Positions 1 through 8,787 of a stretch of 64,000 nucleotides of DNA are shown here, in pieces. The notes beneath the pieces are model-generated. The model searched no databases and was not told where the DNA came from. It was given only the letters and a program-made list of their open reading frames with translations. This DNA is from Pseudomonas nitroreducens (lineage in GTDB: Bacteria > Pseudomonadota > Gammaproteobacteria > Pseudomonadales > Pseudomonadaceae). The stretch lies in NCBI RefSeq assembly GCF_024170165.1, contig NZ_JALJXP010000006.1, positions 62,001-126,000 on the forward strand, read 5' to 3'. A program made the position numbers and the translations under genes. Positions within the stretch are counted from its first letter, which is position 1. Every line of letters starts with the position of its first letter.

Positions 1-62
1 CAGTTTTTCGATGGATGGAAGTGTCGAGGATCGTCTGCCGGGGAATCTGTGCCTGGGCGTTG

Positions 63-160
63 CCCTCTCCCTGAAGGGAGAGGGGACTGGATAGTGCCGG
101 CTGAAACCACGGCATCAGCCGGCACGCACTGCTCCCTCTCCCTTCAGGGAGAGGGCGGGG
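63..160. repeat. Interspersed palindromic repeat, copy A (CCCTCTCCCT arms)
   Basis: Two hairpins with arms CCCTCTCCCT/AGGGAGAGGG (63-85 and 134-155) flank an inner inverted pair GTGCCGGCTGA (94-104) / TCAGCCGGCAC (115-125). Related copies lie at 20511-20613 and 39999-40155. This copy ends about 40 bp past the rep stop codon, so it falls in the rep mRNA 3' region and could act in termination or mRNA stability; that role is inference. Nothing else is seen in bases 1-202. Confidence 0.8.
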
Positions 161-202
161 GAGAGGGTGCCCAGCCCGGGAGTGATAGGTGGCGCGGAAA
201 GA

Positions 203-2212
203 TCAGCGCTTGAGCATCGCCCGGATATCCGCCAGCGCCGAGTTGCCCTTGGCCACCTTGACCTCCTGCGGCGCGTCTTCCTGGCCTTCCCAGACCAGGT
301 CCTCGGGCGGCAGTTCATCGAGGAAGCGGCTGGGCGAGCAGTCGATGATCTCGCCGTACTGCTTGCGCTTGGCGGCGAAGGTCATGGCCAGGTTCTTCTT
401 CGCCCGGGTGATGCCCACGTAGGCCAGGCGCCGCTCTTCCTCGATGGTGTCGGCCTCGATGCTGGAGCGGTGCGGGAGGATTTCCTCTTCCACGCCGAGA
501 ATGAACACGTAGGGGAATTCCAGGCCCTTGGAGGCATGCAGGGTCATCATCTGCACGCCATCAGCGCCTTCTTCCTCTTCCTGCTGGCGCTCGAGCATGT
601 CGCGCAGCACCAGCTTGGCGATGGCCTGCTCGATGGTCATGTCGCCCTCTTCGTCGCGCTCCAGGGTGTTCTTCAGCGCTTCGATGAGGAACCACACGTT
701 GCCCATGCGGAAGTCGGCGATCTTGTCGCTGGACGCGTTCTGCCGCAGCCAGTTCTCGTAGTCGATGTCCATCACCATGCTGCGCAGCGCACCGATCGGG
801 TCGCTGCCGGCGCATTGCTCGCGGACCTTGTCGATGAAGCGCTTGAAGCGCTGCAGGCGCTCGATGTAACGGGCGTCCAGGTGCTCGGACAAGCCCAGCT
901 CGCCGGAGGCGTTGAACATCGAGCAGCCGCGCTCGGTGGCGTAGTTGCCGAGCTTCTCCAGGGTGGTGGAGCCGATCTCGCGGCGCGGCACGTTGATCAC
1001 CCGGAGGAAGGCGTTGTCATCGTCCGGGTTCACCAGCAGACGGAAGTAGGACATCAGGTCCTTCACTTCCTGGCGTCCGAAGAAGCTGGTGCCGCCTGAC
1101 AGGTGATAGGGAATCTGGTGGTGCTGAAGTTTCAGCTCGATCAGCTTCGCCTGATAGTTGCCCCGGTAGAGGATGGCGAATTCGCTGTAGGGCCGCTGCG
1201 TCTTCAGGTGGATGGTGAGGATTTCCATCGCCACCCGCTCGGCCTCGGACTCCTCGTTGCGGCAACGGATCACGCGGATCGGGTCGCCTTCGCCCATCTC
1301 GCTCCACAGCTGCTTCTCGAACACGTGGGGATTGTTGGCGATGAGGATGTTGGCGCATTTGAGGATGCGGCTGGTGGAGCGGTAGTTCTGCTCCAGCATC
1401 ACCACCTTCAGCGAAGGGAAGTCTTCCTTGAGCTGCATCAGGTTTTCCGGGCGCGCGCCGCGCCAGGCGTAGATCGACTGGTCGTCGTCACCCACCACGG
1501 TGAAGTGCGCGCGCTGTTGCACCAGCATCTTCACCAGCAGGTACTGGCTGGCGTTGGTGTCCTGGTATTCGTCCACCAGCATGTAGCGCACGCGGTTGCG
1601 CCACTTGTCGAGGATCTCCGGGTGCTCCTGGAACAGCTTCACCGGCTGCAGGATGAGGTCGTCGAAGTCCACCGCGTTGTACGCCTTGAGCGTGCGCTGG
1701 TAGTGCAGGTAGACCATCGCCGCGGTCTGTTCCTTGGGATTGCGCGCCTTTTCCAGCGCCTCTTCCGGAAGGATCAGGTCGTTCTTCCAGCTGCCGATCA
1801 GGCCCTTGATCTCATCCAGACCGTCATCGCCGGAATACTCCTTCTGCATGATGTCGGTCATCAGCGCCTTCACATCGCTCTCGTCGAAGATCGAGAAGCC
1901 GGGCTTGTAGCCCAGGGCCGCGTGTTCCTTGCGGATGATGTTCAGGCCCAGGTTGTGGAAGGTCGAGACGGTCAGGCCCTTGCCTTCGCCGGGACGCAGC
2001 AGGGTGCTGACGCGCTCCTTCATCTCGCGGGCGGCCTTGTTGGTGAAGGTCACGGCGACGATGTACTGGGCGCGGATGCCGCACTGCTGCACCAGGTAGG
2101 CGATCTTGCGGGTGATCACGCTGGTCTTGCCGGAGCCGGCGCCGGCCAGCACCAGGAGCGGGCCGCCGACGTAGTTCACGGCCTCTTGCTGCCGGGGATT
2201 GAGTCGGGACAT
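203..2212 (-). CDS. rep: ATP-dependent DNA helicase Rep (UvrD/Rep superfamily 1)
   Basis: A 669-residue SF1A 3'-5' DNA helicase that supports replication fork progression and restart. The Walker A motif GAGSGKT is at residues 24-30. The DEYQDT Walker B/motif II, QNYRS motif IV, TLHASKGLEFPYVF motif V and the RLAYVGITRAKK motif VI follow in canonical order. The length matches Rep (about 670 residues) rather than UvrD (about 720), and the order rep / c-di-GMP protein / MATE pump is that of P. aeruginosa. The start is the ATG at 2212. The gene appears monocistronic; the stop is followed by palindromic repeat copy A. Confidence 0.96.
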   Translation of the reverse strand: MSRLNPRQQEAVNYVGGPLLVLAGAGSGKTSVITRKIAYLVQQCGIRAQYIVAVTFTNKAAREMKERVSTLLRPGEGKGLTVSTFHNLGLNIIRKEHAALGYKPGFSIFDESDVKALMTDIMQKEYSGDDGLDEIKGLIGSWKNDLILPEEALEKARNPKEQTAAMVYLHYQRTLKAYNAVDFDDLILQPVKLFQEHPEILDKWRNRVRYMLVDEYQDTNASQYLLVKMLVQQRAHFTVVGDDDQSIYAWRGARPENLMQLKEDFPSLKVVMLEQNYRSTSRILKCANILIANNPHVFEKQLWSEMGEGDPIRVIRCRNEESEAERVAMEILTIHLKTQRPYSEFAILYRGNYQAKLIELKLQHHQIPYHLSGGTSFFGRQEVKDLMSYFRLLVNPDDDNAFLRVINVPRREIGSTTLEKLGNYATERGCSMFNASGELGLSEHLDARYIERLQRFKRFIDKVREQCAGSDPIGALRSMVMDIDYENWLRQNASSDKIADFRMGNVWFLIEALKNTLERDEEGDMTIEQAIAKLVLRDMLERQQEEEEGADGVQMMTLHASKGLEFPYVFILGVEEEILPHRSSIEADTIEEERRLAYVGITRAKKNLAMTFAAKRKQYGEIIDCSPSRFLDELPPEDLVWEGQEDAPQEVKVAKGNSALADIRAMLKR

Positions 2213-2428
2213 GAAAGGCGGGGGTCTGTAGTGGAGCGGGCGCGTATTCTAGCAGGCCGTGCCGGGCGTCGGGGTGCCGCTCGGAATAGCGGCGATCTGT
2301 GACACGATCGTACTTATGTGTTTTGGATAAATCTGTACATGTATTAGGCTTGTGACAGCATTACTTGAAGAAAACTCTTAAGAGTTTCTCTGAAGTTTCG
2401 TCTACATCCGTGGGATGTCCGGAGGACG

Positions 2429-4183
2429 TTGCTTCAAAACCGGGAGAAGTGGGCGCAGGGATGGCGTCTGGAGTTTCTCCCCTTTTCAGAGATACATGGG
2501 GGTCGCTTGGCAGCGTCGGTCGAACCAACGCGCCTGCTCCTGCTGGCGGAAGCGCCGCAGTGGGCCCAGCTACTGCGCGGGCATCTGGCCGCGTTGGGGC
2601 AGGGCTATTCGCTGATCACGGCCCCGTCCTGGCAGGCTGCCAGCAGCCTGTTCGACGAAGATCAGGTCGGCCTGGTGCTCGCCACGCCCGGCAAATTGCC
2701 GTCCGCCCACCAATGCCACCTGCCGCTGGTCCTGCTGCTGGAGCGCGAGCCCGCGGAAGAGCCGGTCGGCGTCGCCGACTACCTGGTGGCCGAATCCCTC
2801 AACGTCGAAGTCCTGCGCCGCACCCTGCGTTACGTGCGTGAGCGCACCTCGCTGCAGAACACCCTGCAGAGCCTGGCCGAACAGGACCCGCTGACCGGCA
2901 TCGCCAACCGCCAGGGCTTCCAGACCCTGCTCGCCGCCCGTCTCAGCGAAAGCGAAGGGCGCGGCCTGGCGCTGGGCCACCTGGACCTGGACAACTTCCG
3001 CCACGTCAACGACGCCCTCGGCCACCAGGCCGGTGACCGCCTGATCCTGCAGGTAGTGGCACGACTGAAGGCGCACCTGGATAACGGCGATGACATTGCC
3101 CGCCTAGGCAGCGATGAGTTCGCCCTGCTGCTGGACACCCGCCGCGATCCGGCTCGGGTGGAGAAGATTGCCGAGCTGATCGTCGAATCCCTGGGCGAGC
3201 CCTACTGGGTGGAAGGCGAAAGCCTGTTGCTGGGCTGCAGCCTGGGCATGGCCCATGCCCGCGCCGGCGAAGCCGCCGATCCGCTGCTGTGGCACGCGCA
3301 CATCGCCATGCAGCAGGCCAAGTCGCGCCAGGGCTGTACCTTCCACATCTTCGACGAACGCATCAACCGCGGTGCGCGCAGCCTCGCCGACCTGGAAAGC
3401 GAACTGCGCCGGGCGTTGCGCCGCGACGAACTGGAGCTGCACTACCAGCCGCGCCTGGACCTGCACTCCGGGCAGATCGTCGGCCTCGAAGCGCTGGTGC
3501 GCTGGCGCCACCCCGAGCGCGGCCTGCTGACGCCGGGCGACTTCGTGCCGCTGGCCGAGGAAAGCGGGCTGATCGTGCCGCTGGGCTACTGGGTCATCTC
3601 CCGCGCCTTGCGCGATATGCAGTGGCTGCGCGGGCGTGGCCTGCCGCCGCTGCACATGGCGGTGAACCTGTCGTTCCGCCAGTTCCAGGACAGCCAGCTG
3701 TTGCCGACCCTGGAGCGCCTGATCCGCGAGCGCGGCGTCGACGCCCAGTGGCTGGAGTTCGAACTCACCGAAACCGCCGTGATGCGCCGCAGCGACCAGG
3801 TCCAGCAGACCATGCAGGCCCTTGGCCGACTGGGCGTGCGCTTCTCGCTGGACGATTTCGGCACCGGCTTCTCGTCCTTCGTGCACCTGAGCAGCCTGCC
3901 CATCACGCTGCTGAAGATCGACAAGAGCTTCGTCGGCGACATGCACGAGCGGCCGGAAAACCTGCAACTGGTGAGGGCCATGATCAACCTGGCGCACAAC
4001 CTGAACCTGGAAGTGGTCGCCGAGGGCGTCGAGACCATCGCCCAGCAGGACGAGCTGCGCCAGTTCGGTTGCGACCAGGTGCAGGGCTACTGGATCAGTC
4101 GCCCGCTGCCGCTCGCGGAGCTGGCGCGCTTCCTGGTGTTCGGCGCCAACCGCGCGCTGCGCCTGCAGGACTCGGCCAGCTAG
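2429..4183 (+). CDS. Cyclic-di-GMP phosphodiesterase with degenerate GGDEF and intact EAL (ProE/PA5295-like)
   Basis: A 584-residue cytoplasmic protein: an N-terminal REC-like region without an obvious phospho-acceptor Asp (about 30-125), a GGDEF domain starting at DPLTGIANR (about 150) whose signature is SDEF (about 227), and an EAL domain with EALVRW (about 352), NLSFRQF, ELTETAV, DDFGTGFSS, KIDKSFV, EVVAEGVE and QGYWISRPLP. The EAL motifs look complete, so hydrolysis of c-di-GMP is likely and the cyclase domain is probably inactive. Position between rep and a MATE pump matches P. aeruginosa PA5295 (ProE), a phosphodiesterase affecting exopolysaccharide. The start at 2429 is a TTG preceded by GGAGG; a downstream TTG near residue 27 is also possible. 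Its last 4 bp overlap the convergent MATE gene. Confidence 0.85.
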   Translation: MLQNREKWAQGWRLEFLPFSEIHGGRLAASVEPTRLLLLAEAPQWAQLLRGHLAALGQGYSLITAPSWQAASSLFDEDQVGLVLATPGKLPSAHQCHLPLVLLLEREPAEEPVGVADYLVAESLNVEVLRRTLRYVRERTSLQNTLQSLAEQDPLTGIANRQGFQTLLAARLSESEGRGLALGHLDLDNFRHVNDALGHQAGDRLILQVVARLKAHLDNGDDIARLGSDEFALLLDTRRDPARVEKIAELIVESLGEPYWVEGESLLLGCSLGMAHARAGEAADPLLWHAHIAMQQAKSRQGCTFHIFDERINRGARSLADLESELRRALRRDELELHYQPRLDLHSGQIVGLEALVRWRHPERGLLTPGDFVPLAEESGLIVPLGYWVISRALRDMQWLRGRGLPPLHMAVNLSFRQFQDSQLLPTLERLIRERGVDAQWLEFELTETAVMRRSDQVQQTMQALGRLGVRFSLDDFGTGFSSFVHLSSLPITLLKIDKSFVGDMHERPENLQLVRAMINLAHNLNLEVVAEGVETIAQQDELRQFGCDQVQGYWISRPLPLAELARFLVFGANRALRLQDSAS

Positions 4184-5574
4184 CGGCCCGCCAGCACAGC
4201 CAGGGACGCGCCGGCCGGGTGCGGGCGTAGCAGGCGCGAGGTCTTCGCCTCGAAGGCCAGGGTCAGCCCGATGGCCGCGCAGGCCAGCCCGGAGGCCAAC
4301 CCCCACCACACGCCACTCGGCCCCCAGCCCAGCGGGAAGGCCAGCAGCAGCGCCATCGGCACACCCACCAGCCAGTAGCCCGCCAGGCCGACGAAGAAGG
4401 TCGTGCGCGCATCCTTCAGGCCTCGGATCGCGCCCATGGCGATGCACTGGGTGCCGTCGAACAGTTCGAACCACGCGGCGATGGCCAGCAGGCCGACGGC
4501 CAGCTGCACCACCTCGCGGTTGGCCGGGTCGTTGTGGTCGATGAACAGGCCGATGACCAGCTCCGGCGCCAGCCAGAACAGCGCGGCGAAGGCGAACATG
4601 CAGCTGGCGCCGAAGCCGATGCCCAGCCGCCCGGCGCGGCGCGCCTCGACCAGCCGCCCAGCGCCATAGTGCTGGCCGATACGGAAGGTCACCGCGTAGG
4701 AAATCCCCATGGGCACCATGAAGGCCACGTACACCGACTGGATGGCGATCTGGTGCGCCGCCAGCGCGGTGCTGCCGATCACGCCCATGCACAGGGTCGC
4801 CACGGTGAACATGCCCGACTCCACCGCGTAAGTGCCGCCGATGGAAATGCCCAGCCGCAGGGATTCGCCGATCACCTTGAAGTCCGGCGTCGACAGCCCG
4901 GCCAGCAGCGGGTAGGGCGCATAGGCGCGGTGCCAGCGCAGGTACAGGGCGAAGATCACCGGCAGCGCGTTCATCACCACCGCGGTTACCATGCCGATCC
5001 CCGCCAGCCCCAGGCGCGGCAGGCCGAACAGGCCCTCGATGAAGGCGTAGTTCAGGGCGAAGTTGGCCAGCGCGCCGATCAGGCTGATGGCCATGACCGG
5101 GCCCGGCCGCTCGATGGCGCTGGTGAAACCGCGCAGCACCATGAAGGCCATGTAGCCGGGCAGGGCGAAGACGATGCTGTGCAGGAAGCTCAGGGTGCCC
5201 TGGACCGTTTCCGGGGCCTGGCCGAAGGCGATCAGGATCGGCCCCAGGTTCCACAGCAGCAGGCCCGCCAGCAGCGCCAGGGCGCCGCCGATCCACAGGC
5301 CGGCCTGGGTCGCCTGCACCACGCCGCGCGCGTCCTTCGCGCCGTGACGGATCGCCACCAGGTTGCCGGTGGCGGCGACCACGCCGACGCAGAAGGTCGA
5401 CACCAGCGCATAGGTCGACGCGCCCAGCCCGCCAGCGGCCAGCGCCTCGCGGCCGAGCTTGCCCATCATCACGGTGTCGGTGAACACCATGGCCACGTAG
5501 GCCAGTTGCGCGGCGATCAGCGGGCCGGCGAGGCGGAGGATGGCGGCAAGTTCGTCACGGTACAGGCGTTTCAT
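4180..5574 (-). CDS. MATE family multidrug efflux protein (NorM-like)
   Basis: A 464-residue integral membrane protein with about twelve hydrophobic segments and the internal two-fold repeat of the MatE family. The first half includes MGKLGREALAAGGLG; in the second half VIGSTALAAHQIAIQ is the matching repeat. These proteins exchange Na+ or H+ for cationic drugs or dyes at the inner membrane. The start is ATG 5574. A divergent LysR regulator begins 140 bp away, and the gene corresponds in position to PA5294. The substrate cannot be told from sequence. Confidence 0.9.
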   Translation of the reverse strand: MKRLYRDELAAILRLAGPLIAAQLAYVAMVFTDTVMMGKLGREALAAGGLGASTYALVSTFCVGVVAATGNLVAIRHGAKDARGVVQATQAGLWIGGALALLAGLLLWNLGPILIAFGQAPETVQGTLSFLHSIVFALPGYMAFMVLRGFTSAIERPGPVMAISLIGALANFALNYAFIEGLFGLPRLGLAGIGMVTAVVMNALPVIFALYLRWHRAYAPYPLLAGLSTPDFKVIGESLRLGISIGGTYAVESGMFTVATLCMGVIGSTALAAHQIAIQSVYVAFMVPMGISYAVTFRIGQHYGAGRLVEARRAGRLGIGFGASCMFAFAALFWLAPELVIGLFIDHNDPANREVVQLAVGLLAIAAWFELFDGTQCIAMGAIRGLKDARTTFFVGLAGYWLVGVPMALLLAFPLGWGPSGVWWGLASGLACAAIGLTLAFEAKTSRLLRPHPAGASLAVLAGR

Positions 5575-5713
5575 GAGTCAGGCTCAGCAAGCGGCAGGTG
5601 CCGCATCGATGGGGAGCCTTCCATTCTCCGGCCGCTGTGGCGGTGGGCACAAAAGGATAAATGCGATGCCATCCATGAGTCATACTCATGCATGACAGCC
5701 TTTGGAGCCCGCC

Positions 5714-6634
5714 ATGAACCGCCAGTTGCCGCCCCTCTATGCCCTGCGCGCCTTCGAGGCGGCCGCCCGGCATGCATCCTTCACCCGCGCCGCCGAGGAA
5801 CTGGCGATCACCCAGAGCGCGGTGAGCCGGCACATCAAGACCCTGGAAGAACACTTCGCCTGCCGCCTGTTCCAGCGCCGCGGGCGCCAGCTGGAACTGA
5901 CCGAAACGGCGCGGATGCTGCTGCCCGGCCTGCGCGATGGCTTCGATGCGCTGGAGCGTGCCTGCGCCAGCCTGCGCGCCGAAGAGGGCGTGCTGCGCCT
6001 GAAGGCGCCGTCGACCCTGACCATGCGCTGGCTGCTGGCGCGGCTGAGCCGGTTCCGCATGCAGCACAGCGATATCGAGGTGCAACTGACCAGTGCCTGG
6101 ATGGATGTGGACCGCGTGGACTTCGTCCATGAGCCCTTCGATTGCGCGGTGCTGCTCAGCTCCGGGCACTTCCCGCCGGACTGGGAGGCCACCCTGCTGT
6201 TCCCCGAGTGGCTGATTCCCGTGGGTGCGCCCGAACTGCTCGCCGAAGGCCCATGGGATGCCGGGCGGCTGGCCGGCGCCGAGCTGCTGCACCCTACGCC
6301 GGATCGCCGTGACTGGCGACGCTGGCTGCAACGCATGGGGCTGGGGGAGCAGGTGTCGCTCAAGGGCGGCCAGGTGTTCGACACCCTGGAGCTGGGTATC
6401 GTGGCTGCCGCCCGTGGTTACGGGGTGTCCATCGGCGACCTGGTGATGGTCGCCGAGGATGCCAACCAGGGCCGGCTGGCGCTGCCCTGGCCCAGCGCGG
6501 TGGCCAGTGGCGAGAGTTACTACCTGGTCTGGCCCCGTGCGCGTCGGCATCAGGAACGGCTGCGGCGGTTGCGCGACTTCCTGCAGGCGGAAATGCAGGC
6601 CATGCAATTGCCGCCGGTGGTCTATCTCGAATGA
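5714..6634 (+). CDS. LysR-type transcriptional regulator (GcvA-like)
   Basis: A 306-residue LTTR. The N-terminal winged HTH includes LYALRAFEAAARHASFTRAAEELAI and the recognition helix segment TQSAVSRHIKTLEEHF (about residues 8-60). The rest is a periplasmic-binding-like effector domain ending LRDFLQAEMQ. The HTH looks like the GcvA/AmpR branch. I chose ATG 5714 over an in-frame TTG at 5702 because the protein then begins MNRQLPPLYALRAFE, as GcvA-type proteins do. It is divergent from the MATE gene, which is the likeliest target. The ligand is unknown. Confidence 0.92.
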   Translation: MNRQLPPLYALRAFEAAARHASFTRAAEELAITQSAVSRHIKTLEEHFACRLFQRRGRQLELTETARMLLPGLRDGFDALERACASLRAEEGVLRLKAPSTLTMRWLLARLSRFRMQHSDIEVQLTSAWMDVDRVDFVHEPFDCAVLLSSGHFPPDWEATLLFPEWLIPVGAPELLAEGPWDAGRLAGAELLHPTPDRRDWRRWLQRMGLGEQVSLKGGQVFDTLELGIVAAARGYGVSIGDLVMVAEDANQGRLALPWPSAVASGESYYLVWPRARRHQERLRRLRDFLQAEMQAMQLPPVVYLE

Positions 6635-6647
6635 ACCCGGCGACGGA

Positions 6648-6866
6648 TCAGTCGCCGCTGCAGCCATTGGCCCAGACCTGGTAATGCAGCTCGTGCTGCC
6701 GGGCCTGGGCGTCTTCGTAGACCATGGTCACCGGCACGATGCCACAGGCCTCCTGGGTATCGGTGATGGAAATGACCCGGTGCACGTCGGGCTTGTCGTG
6801 GGCCGGCACGGTGCCGCAGGCGGCGACGAACAGGGTGGTGAGGATCAGGGCGATCAGCGCTTTCAT
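6648..6866 (-). CDS. Small DUF2790-like lipoprotein
   Basis: A 72-residue protein with a lipoprotein signal peptide: Met-Lys start, hydrophobic segment and lipobox VAAC with Cys about residue 17. The mature part has DVHRVISITD, CGIVPVTMVYED and a C-terminal GCSGD. That pattern (VIS..., CG.VP.TMVYED, GCS) is that of the small DUF2790 proteins common in Pseudomonas, most of which are exported without a lipid anchor. It lies 26 bp downstream of the DUF417 gene on the same strand, so the two are probably co-transcribed. The molecular role is unknown. Confidence 0.8.
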   Translation of the reverse strand: MKALIALILTTLFVAACGTVPAHDKPDVHRVISITDTQEACGIVPVTMVYEDAQARQHELHYQVWANGCSGD

Positions 6867-6892
6867 GGTGTGTTTCCTTCGGAAGAATGTGA

Positions 6893-7465
6893 TCAGGCGC
6901 GTTCGCGCAGCAGCGAGCGGGCGGAGTCGGCCATCACCAGCAGGCCGCCGGCGAGCATCAGGGTGTCCTTGAGCACCAGCCGGCCCGCGCCGGACAGGTA
7001 GGGGAAGCCGTGCTGCGCATCGCCCAGCGCCGGCACCCAGGCCTCGGGTGTGGTGATCAGGAAGCTCAGCGTCACCAGCGGCGTGCCGAACGACAGGAAG
7101 CCGCCCAGCAGGCCCAGGCGCCGCGACAGCGGATTGAGCAGCACCAGCAGCGCGATGCTCAGCTCCACCACGCCCAGGCCCCTGGAGAAGCCGTAGGTGT
7201 TGTTGGCGGTCTGCCAGGCGCGCTTGTCCACATCCAGCTCGCCCTCGTGGGTGAGGTGCGCGCGGTAGTCCTCGGGGTGTTCGTAGAAGAACGACATGAA
7301 CGGGCTGTTGGCGACGAAGGGCGTGATGCTGTCGGCTTCGTAGGGCACGAATTTCAGCGCGCCGATCCAGATGAACACCACGGCGATGGCGACGCGCATC
7401 AGGTTGGCGCCGAAGTGGTCCAGGCGGGTCAGCGCCTGCAGGCCCTGGGTGATGGGAGAGGTCAT
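6893..7465 (-). CDS. RclC/YkgB-like DUF417 membrane protein
   Basis: A 190-residue inner-membrane protein with about four hydrophobic segments. It carries the family hallmarks VFIWIGALKFVPYEADSI and PFMSFFYEHP near residues 30-65, and SFLITTPEAWVP with HGFPYLSGAGRLVLKD later. The family (DUF417) includes E. coli RclC/YkgB, part of the reactive-chlorine resistance system. The start is ATG 7465, preceded by AAGGAG. It is divergent from an RclR-like AraC regulator at 7695, which repeats the E. coli regulator/effector pairing, although no RclA flavoprotein gene is nearby. The exact activity of RclC is not established. Confidence 0.87.
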   Translation of the reverse strand: MTSPITQGLQALTRLDHFGANLMRVAIAVVFIWIGALKFVPYEADSITPFVANSPFMSFFYEHPEDYRAHLTHEGELDVDKRAWQTANNTYGFSRGLGVVELSIALLVLLNPLSRRLGLLGGFLSFGTPLVTLSFLITTPEAWVPALGDAQHGFPYLSGAGRLVLKDTLMLAGGLLVMADSARSLLRERA

Positions 7466-7694
7466 GGGAAACTCCTTGCGAGTCGGTTGAAATCAGGAGT
7501 GCCCATTGTCGGAATCGCGCCGCTGCGCTTCTTGCGCGTTGTGCTCGGGTTTTTGTCGGTGGGTCTCAGATGCGCTTTTGCCCGCCAGTGGCTTCGCCCC
7601 AAGGGAGTACGGCAGCGGGAAAGAAGGGGGTAGCTGCGTTTACTTGGCTGATCTCGCGCGTAATCTGTAGGCCCTTTCCTGCGCGTGGAACGCC

Positions 7695-8603
7695 ATGAAC
7701 TCCATCGACCGCCTGATCCAGCTTGCCGGCCTGCGCGGCAGCCTCGACCTGCGCTGCCAACTCCAGGGCGACTGGGCGCTGGACCACGAACAGGCGCCGG
7801 GCGGCGTGGCGCAGTACCACATCCTGCTATCGGGGCGCTGCCAGGCAGAAATGCCTGACGGCCAGGTCCTGCAGCTGGAAGCCGGTGACATCCTGGTCTT
7901 CCCCCGCGGTGGCGCGCATCTGCTGCGCAGCCAGGGGCCGAAGGTCAGCCCGGCGCCTGCCCGGGTCAGCCAGGACGGCCTGCTGCCAGTGCACCGCATC
8001 GGCAGCGAAGGCGAGGCGCTGGATATCCTCTGTGGCAGCTTCCACTACCAGCGCGACTCGTTGCTGATCGGCGCGCTGCCGGCGTTCCTCAACATATCCA
8101 GCCAGGAGCTGGGCCTGAGCGAGCAACTGGCTGCGCTGGTCGGTCTGCTGCGCGGCGAGGCCGACGGCAACCAGGCTGGCGCGCGCTTCCTGGTCGATGC
8201 GCTGTCCTCGGCACTGTTCACCCTGATCCTGCGCGTCTACCTGCAGGAGTACGTCCCCACCAGCGGCACCCTGGCGTTGCTCGCCGACAAGCGCCTGAGC
8301 CGAGCCTGGCAGGCGATGCTCGACGACCCCGCCCACGAGTGGACCATCGAAGCGCTGGCCGAGCGCGCCAGCATGTCCCGCGCCACCTTCATGCGCCTGT
8401 TCACCCAGGTGGCGGGCCTGTCGCCCTGGGCGCTGCTGACCAAGGTGCGCATGGAGCTGGCCTACCGCCTGCTGAGCAGCTCGCAGCTGAGCCTCACCGA
8501 CATCGCCGCCCAGGTCGGTTACCAGTCCCAGGCGTCCTTCACCAAGAAGTTCAGGGAAACCTACGGTGACGCCCCCGGTCGCGTGCGTCGCGCGGTGAAC
8601 TAG
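7695..8603 (+). CDS. RclR-like AraC-family redox-sensing regulator
   Basis: A 302-residue regulator with an N-terminal cupin (about 1-180) and a C-terminal AraC HTH domain (about 215-300; HEWTIEALAERASMSRATFMRLF and LTDIAAQVGYQSQASFTKKF). The N-terminus aligns by eye with E. coli RclR, and Cys21 sits exactly where RclR has Cys21. The second RclR redox Cys (Cys89, in the segment CGTLRL) corresponds to Cys113 here (CGSFHY), with about 24 extra residues between. This supports a hypochlorous-acid or related oxidant sensor that activates the divergent DUF417/DUF2790 genes. The start is ATG 7695. Confidence 0.85.
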   Translation: MNSIDRLIQLAGLRGSLDLRCQLQGDWALDHEQAPGGVAQYHILLSGRCQAEMPDGQVLQLEAGDILVFPRGGAHLLRSQGPKVSPAPARVSQDGLLPVHRIGSEGEALDILCGSFHYQRDSLLIGALPAFLNISSQELGLSEQLAALVGLLRGEADGNQAGARFLVDALSSALFTLILRVYLQEYVPTSGTLALLADKRLSRAWQAMLDDPAHEWTIEALAERASMSRATFMRLFTQVAGLSPWALLTKVRMELAYRLLSSSQLSLTDIAAQVGYQSQASFTKKFRETYGDAPGRVRRAVN

Positions 8604-8719
8604 ACCAGCCGTCGCCTGCAGCCAAGCCGCGTGGCGCGGATGGATATGTCCTGCCGCCCTCGCGACTATTCACGTCGCTGCCGTCGCAGAGCTGAAACAG
8701 CGCTTTGCTAGGGTCATTG

Positions 8720-8733
8720 CTGGACTAGTCCAG
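8720..8733. promoter_or_regulatory. 14-bp perfect palindrome upstream of pchP
   Basis: CTGGACTAGTCCAG is a perfect palindrome located 54 bp before the pchP start. It lies where a promoter or operator would be expected. No terminator-like T run follows. The factor that binds it, if any, is unknown; pchP in P. aeruginosa is induced by choline derivatives via GbdR. Confidence 0.4.
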
Positions 8734-8787
8734 TGAAGGCCCGCCATGGGCCTTCCCCATACCCACAAGACCACTCGGGGGAATTCC

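Noticed and set aside
167-1099. Long plus-strand frame opposite rep
   Set aside because: Antisense shadow of the rep helicase. High-GC third-position bias opens complementary frames, and the translation is low-complexity His/Ala/Gly/Val-rich.
3104-5296. 730-codon minus-strand frame spanning the c-di-GMP protein and MATE genes
   Set aside because: It overlaps two well-supported genes in the wrong frame and shows no domain pattern.
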